This document shows positions 58,939-64,000 of a stretch of DNA of 64,000 bases, piece by piece. Source of the DNA: Trichuris trichiura (lineage: Eukaryota > Nematoda > Enoplea > Trichinellida > Trichuridae); assembly GCA_037903355.1 (NCBI GenBank), contig JBAJFE010000023.1, forward strand, positions 248,001-312,000, in the 5' to 3' direction. Position 1 is the first letter of the stretch. Each line of letters opens with the position of its first letter. Under the pieces are notes generated by a model. It did no database searches. It was not told the DNA's origin and was given only the letters and a program-made list of their open reading frames with translations. Both the position numbers and the translations under genes were made by a program.

Positions 58939-61068
58939 TTTCCCTATAACGCTCAATGTCAACGATTGCTAATCGCGAAAAAACAAGGCAACAATCAACT
59001 CCGAGCAAACCTAAGCATACTGTACAAATGCAGGTACTGTATTCAATCAGCGACTTTAAACGCTCCCCTCTAATCATTACTACGCGTATTCTCGACTCTG
59101 ACAAGGTAGAAGTTAAGTCCGTGGGTTTCTCAAAAAGTATGCGTGAAAAAAACGTTAACTCAAGACTGCAATATACATATACCTGAATTCGAACCCAACG
59201 TTTTTCAGAACCAAAGCAGAACATCGTAATTTTCATGCAAGACGGAGCAGTGATTACCCAAATCACTGAAAAGCTGCGCTGGTAACAGTGTTGCGCGACT
59301 ACTGAACTCTTATTTAAGCTTATTTGAGAAAACAAAACTTTTGCATCGCCAAACGCAACGATAAAAATTTACGCAACGAAGAAGATTGCCGCTTTTCTTT
59401 TCTGAGCACTTGAGCTGGCTAGAGCGACAGAATATGCCTTAATCGGTTACCATTTGACAAGCGCTTGAAAGATGGAGATTTAAACAGTAAAAAATTTACC
59501 CAATGCAACTCTACGCAGTATTTATTTTTTACCACGTTTCCAAGCCTGCGAACACCAGTTTTGGAGAAACAAATTTTTTCTCGGACAAGCTACCTGCGCA
59601 TTATTGTACTGTAAGATAATCGCTACATCCGGGGTCTCTTTTTGGCTGGCTCTTGCGGCGGAGAAACGCCCCATAGGGTGCAACCTGCGCATAAGCTAAA
59701 TAAAATTTTGGCGCGAAACCAGCAGCCTCATCTGACAGCCACCGGTCGGCGATTTTCACTACTTTGCGCCCTTAGGCTTACTGTAGTCAAAAAATGCAGG
59801 TTCCTTTGTGGCGAGCATTGCTAGCCATCAGCTTCTGCTCAAAATGTATACCTTTTATTTAAAATATAGGATTAAAAAAGAGCAGAAAGGAATGGCCAGC
59901 AAGTTTACGGTGTAACGGTAATCGTCTCTCAGACAAGATCCAGTTTTTGTAGAACAGTATAATTAGGATTTTTTGATTAGGAAAACTGTTACGTAAGACG
60001 CGTTGTAAAGGAAGGGACTAGCTGAGAGCTGTCGCTTAACTGGAGCAGACAATACTATATATTTTTTCGTCCGTCTTTTCCGTACATCGCAAAGAGTATC
60101 CCTTACTGAGTAATATACAATTAGAAGGACCACGAATTTCATATGGGACTATTTATTACGTGAATGTTTTCTTGCATTTGTTGAATAATTATTCGTGGCA
60201 AGTAACGGTAGTATGTCTATACATGCCGTTTCGCTGCCAAACAATTCAGGTTGGCAAACAGCATTAGTGCAAGCTTTTTGGCAAACAGCAGTTCAAAGGA
60301 AATGGAGATCTATTGAAAGGAGCCCGGTGATAGGCAGTACAGTACAATAATTGAATGCAGGTAAGACGGAAGAAATTTATATCTTCGCTAATAATAATCT
60401 CCTGCTGGCCAAAATACGAATGCGCTACTTAAGTACGATTTAAAAATAGCTTTCTGCTATGCTAACAGGGGTAATCTTCTAATTCAACATGTATCGCACG
60501 CTGTATAATGGGAAAAAAGACTGTTTTGAAGTGTCGAATAATGGATAAAAGGAAATCTATTTCTGGCATAGCAACAGGTAGCGCACAGTCGCTGCTGCCG
60601 ACAGGAATTCGAACTTTATCAATTTTCACCTGCATTCTGTTAACCTACTGTAATTCACATTCGAGCGGGATTTGGACAGAGCTCGTAAAGTAACGTTGGT
60701 CTGCCTGTAGAAACTGTCAGTGGTTATCAACTAATGCAAAAATTCAATTTTGGTTTACGTTTGTATCAAATTGACTATGCACCAACAGAACAGTTTACTT
60801 TGAATAAATATACCAACTACTTAGAGGCTTCAACAACGCGCAAGCTTTCAAGTAATGCAACTTCTTTGCAGCTTGAACAAAACCGAGCGCATAACGATGA
60901 TTATGCGCTTTGTTTTGGCGTAATTGTCGTTCTCGCTTCCGAACGACGTCTGTTCATTTTTTTCAAGGAAGTTGCATTACGTTTTGCCTAAATGGAAAGT
61001 TTACAGCGTTTGCGAAAGAATACCAAAGCGTTACACATATTTAGGTTGGAAACTTTGAAATGGCAAAT
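58939..61068. other. Spacer between Gemin2 and the MSP-domain gene
   Basis: No gene recognised. A TACTGTAG motif lies at 59779–59786. The frame 60508–60693 (+) and others have no support. Confidence 0.45.
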
Positions 61069-61881
61069 TTAGTTTTCGTCGGTGAAGTCATATTCGCCTT
61101 CAATCCAACTGGCCTCGTCTTTTGCTTTTTCTTGCGAACGATTGTTGCTGCTGTTCAATATTTCTTCATCCATTCCAACAGTCGGCTTAAGACCGTCCGT
61201 ATACCAGTCTGGCGTAGTGCGGTGCCTCTTTCTTATTTCCTGCTCATATATACTCGATGCGAGTAAACAATCCGATGCTGTCGGTGGTATTGCCGATGAC
61301 GTCGATGGTTCTTCCACAACCAGTGGCAGCATCTCCTCGTTGCTATCATTTCTGCTTTTTGCAGCGGCGGCGGTTTTTTCTTTCAAATTGAAAAACACTC
61401 CCTCCGCATTCCTAAGCAATGGTTGGTCGCTGTTGCATTCCTCGCTTGACATCGATTCGCTGCTGCTATTTCCTTGTTCCTTTGAGGCAGTTGGACTCAG
61501 CCATCTCCATGTAGGTTTCTCCACAAAAGTGATCTTCAAAGGAAAACGTTCACCTTCGTCATTGTTGATTAGCGTATCCCAAAACATGCTTGCCATTCGA
61601 CTATTAGGCAACTCTTTAGCCAATATGCTGCAGTAACAATTCGCGCTTCCCATCTTTTCTCCTTTTACCGCCTTGAAGAATATGGTGACAGTTCTTCCAC
61701 GCTGCGGATCAATGAAACCACCTTCGGGAAGAAACGTAAATCGGTCGTCTCGCGTTGTGCACATTTTGAATACCAAACGGGCATTTGAGGCGTTGTAAAG
61801 GAATATTCTACTCGACTGGAAAAACTGATACGAATTGGTAAACTGGACGCCTTCTTCGGGATTCACTTCAAGTTTCACCAT
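61069..61881 (-). CDS. MSP-domain (VAP-like) protein, single exon, 270 aa
   Basis: An N-terminal MSP-type beta-sandwich (residues about 1–120) matches the VAP/major sperm protein family: VNPEEGVQFTNSYQFFQSSR, LVFKMCTTRDDRFTFLPEGG, GFIDPQRGRTVTIFFKAV. The usual K(T/S)T…Y…V…P features read KMCTTRDDRFTFLPEGG. The C-terminal half is low complexity (Ser/Glu-rich: GNSSSESMSSEECNSD; an Ala run AAAAAK), ending EGEYDFTDEN. No transmembrane tail, so it is not a classical ER-anchored VAP. Nematodes have many such proteins, some sperm-specific; the role here is not known. ATG at 61881, stop TAA at 61069. Confidence 0.85.
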   Translation of the reverse strand: MVKLEVNPEEGVQFTNSYQFFQSSRIFLYNASNARLVFKMCTTRDDRFTFLPEGGFIDPQRGRTVTIFFKAVKGEKMGSANCYCSILAKELPNSRMASMFWDTLINNDEGERFPLKITFVEKPTWRWLSPTASKEQGNSSSESMSSEECNSDQPLLRNAEGVFFNLKEKTAAAAKSRNDSNEEMLPLVVEEPSTSSAIPPTASDCLLASSIYEQEIRKRHRTTPDWYTDGLKPTVGMDEEILNSSNNRSQEKAKDEASWIEGEYDFTDEN

Positions 61882-63815
61882 TGCGCTTTCGGTTTAAGCA
61901 AAATTAGCACCCGCTTCTTCGCGCTAAGTAATCCGCTGCTACAAGAACAAAGCGACACTGGTAATTGCTGCTACCAGCGCAAGCCCGTTTTACAGTTGTA
62001 AGCAGTTTAAAATTTTTAAAAAGCAACGAACCAGCTCATCATTTATTCCAGCTTGCTTACTGTAATGTTGGCATTTGTGCATTGCGCACTTTTGCAGCTT
62101 TAAGATTAGTAAAAATTCTCAACCGACATTCCGTTAGCTTTTTTAAAATTAGTATAAAAGTTACGAAAATTGCTTAATGTATTTTTTTTGTTTTTCACAC
62201 TTATTAAGAGACGTTCCGCGTTTTCGGCGAGCCTTACTATTGCCAAAAAGTATAAACCAGCGCTTTTTTTCTGCTACTCAAGAAAAGCGCGCTTAGCGGT
62301 AATACGTAATTCGCAAGAGCAAACTATTGCATTCTACCGTAACAGAATAATGTAGGTAGGTACGAATGGGTATTCTTGGCAAAGGTTATTGACAAAGGAG
62401 GCGGACAGGAAAACGCAAAGCGTTCGCTGATGATGCGTTTGGACAGCGGTAAATTTTAAAATTGTCCGCCCGTCACTGATCCGTGTTAACCCGTTCGTCT
62501 TTTTTGCATCTTTTTTTCAGCGCAAATGTGCGTGACGTTGGCGTAACTTGTTGATAAAATTCGCTTGATTGATTGCCTTTCGCGCAAACGTCTTGTTCGA
62601 GAAACCGGTTTCGGGTCGCTTCGTTGAATGTCACGATACGCGGGCTAGTTTTCGGATGGACGACCGCCGCTGATGCGCGCCCTCAATAGCGGTGCACAAT
62701 AGAGACGATGGGCGCCGCCAATTGTTGCTTGTTGAGTTTCCAAAGTTGGCGTCGAGCTCGTCTAAGGGGCAAATAATTTTCCTTGCGTCCTTCGTGCCGC
62801 TTCGAACCTGCATTTTTAGCAATATCGTAACCTTGGTCGCCTTGCTTAGGCAAACTTTCGCCATTTCGCCCAAATCTGGTTGGGAGAAGCCGCGCGTTTT
62901 CGACGGTCAATCGCTGGACAGGCGTTAACCGATCTTCGGTGTCCGGCGACGGCGATCGGCCGTAAAAAGGCGACTTGGACCCATCCCTTAGTGGACATTT
63001 GCCTTAATTGTCTTCAAGGCAAGCAAGGTAGCATCATTTGGGCTTATACCAAGTTTATACGGTCTTTTACAGGTTCTCTTATGATACTATTGCTATGCTC
63101 GCAAATGTGCTGCGCACTTTGGTGCTTTTTTGCCTTTTACAATCGTTTGACGCCCGAAATAACGATGGCAAGTTTTCCCTGAGCAACTTTGGTCACTCAT
63201 TGATGATGACGTCATGCTTTTTCAGGTGACTCTGGTCGCCCTGCGTTCGTACGACACTTCGAACGTTTGAATTATGACGCAGCACCAGTTGAAAGGGCGA
63301 GCGTAAAATTTAAACGTAGCGTTGATACAAGCAGCCAACGGCCATTGCGTCTTCTCTTGAAACACAAGCGAAGGTGAGCTGTTGTTGAACGTTGTGTTTA
63401 CGTTGGACTTAAAGTTTGTTTCTTGAAATTCTTTCGCTTTATCGTAACAGTGACGCAACGACTTGTTGACTAGCTAAGCTTCCTTTGGCTTCTATTGCAT
63501 TTGAATAATTGTTGCCGCCCCTATGAAACCAAATACGTTCTCTCCGCGCGTCTAAGCAACAATTAACCACTGCTAACGCGTTGTGGTTAACATTTTTGGC
63601 GGCCAAAATAAGTACAGTAATAGAAAAGCTAAAACAAGGATACGCTTTCCTAAAATTCGTTGTTCCATTTGGTGTTTGCCTACAGCGAGCATTCGATTTT
63701 GTCTGTTTTTAATGCGAACAGTTTCCAAGCCGCTAAGCTATTTTTTTAAAAAAAGAATAATAATTGAATCCAAATGTGATGCGCAGGTTCTATGCAATTG
63801 ATAATCGAACTTACC
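61882..63815. other. Spacer without a firmly supported gene
   Basis: A minus-strand frame from about 62861 to 62631 (MAKVCLSKATKVTILLKMQ) is protein-like but unsupported. The plus frame at 62880–63182 reads CLNCLQ before a possible donor. No call made. Confidence 0.4.
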
Positions 63816-63961
63816 GCTTTCGTTTGCCTAGCGACGTCGGCTAATTGCAACGAAAGCGCTGTTGTTTGCAACATACGAATACTGGAAAACGAATAGTTCA
63901 ACTTTGGGTTGCGGAAATTAAGTTGGCAAAAAACTGTACTCGTCTCTTCATTAGGGATCAT
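63816..63961 (-). CDS. Possible first exon of a gene continuing on the minus strand
   Basis: Starts ATG at 63961 (MIPNEETSTVFCQLNFRNPK) and runs to LADVARQTKA, then a strong donor (GCG|GTAAGT). The next exon was not found. Product unrecognised; low confidence. Confidence 0.25.
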
Positions 63962-64000
63962 ATTGATCCAGTTTTACTGGTCCGCCAAAGAAGGAGTGCA

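Noticed and set aside
58813..59335. Frames on both strands around the Gemin2 start
   Set aside because: The plus frame is antisense to Gemin2. The minus frame upstream has no Gemin2-like content and no ATG continuity.
61082..61636. 184-aa frame on the plus strand
   Set aside because: It is antisense to the MSP-domain gene, whose minus-strand frame is longer and matches a known family.
1..64000. CRISPR arrays, bacterial operons or rRNA genes
   Set aside because: No regularly spaced identical repeats, no rRNA-like blocks and no tightly packed intronless operons. Gene structure is eukaryotic.

Overview
This window is animal nuclear DNA, not bacterial. Genes are split into short exons with GT–AG introns of about 45–110 bp plus some long ones, the spacers are AT-rich, and the products are metazoan: Mediator subunit 24, Gemin2, a TRPC channel, a LAT-type amino acid transporter, LC8 dynein light chains, an MSP-domain protein, a rhodopsin-like GPCR and a zinc carboxypeptidase. 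Introns often end in TTTCAG or TTTTTAG. Together with the MSP-domain protein and the small-gene architecture this points to a nematode, perhaps an early-branching (enoplean) one. That placement is inference. I built the exon models by eye, checking splice sites, phase continuity and family alignment recalled from knowledge. No transcript data were available.

Layout. 1–600: palindromic repeats. 2365–6600 (+): 12-exon metallocarboxypeptidase. 6819–12677 (−): Mediator subunit MED24, with a tandem duplication in an intron. 12.7–14.4 kb: spacer shared by two divergently transcribed genes. 14445–16299 (+): SLC7-type transporter light chain. 16400–16772 (−) and 18382–19013 (+): two small uncharacterised genes. 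19.6–21.65 kb: a decayed Penelope-like retroelement with inverted terminal repeats and an 11-bp direct flanking repeat. 23397–24078 (+): predicted tail-anchored protein. 27246–28783 (+): eight-exon orphan gene whose eight exons join in phase. 29806–30197 (−): small gene whose intron is open and encodes a membrane segment. 30595–32679 (−): two LC8 dynein light chain paralogues flanking a possible small ORF. 33386–34387 (−): AT-hook protein. 37215–41522 (+): TRPC-type cation channel with nested foldback repeats in one intron. 41.5–54.1 kb: long gene-poor stretch. 54135–56152 (+): GPCR. 58162–58938 (−): Gemin2. 61069–61881 (−): MSP-domain protein.

The genes are a mixed neighbourhood, not a pathway: transcription (MED24), snRNP assembly (Gemin2), transport and signalling (SLC7, TRPC, GPCR), motor complexes (LC8) and a secreted protease. 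The oddities are mostly in splicing and repeats. Both LC8 paralogues have a 3' splice site reading TTTTCAT where TTTTCAG is expected. A small gene may switch between a soluble and a membrane form by intron retention. A hairpin has duplicated an exon–intron boundary of the carboxypeptidase. The Penelope-like element carries hammerhead-like cores in both terminal repeats. Several short motifs (TACTGTAG, ATTTGCAT, TTCGGGATT) recur across the window.
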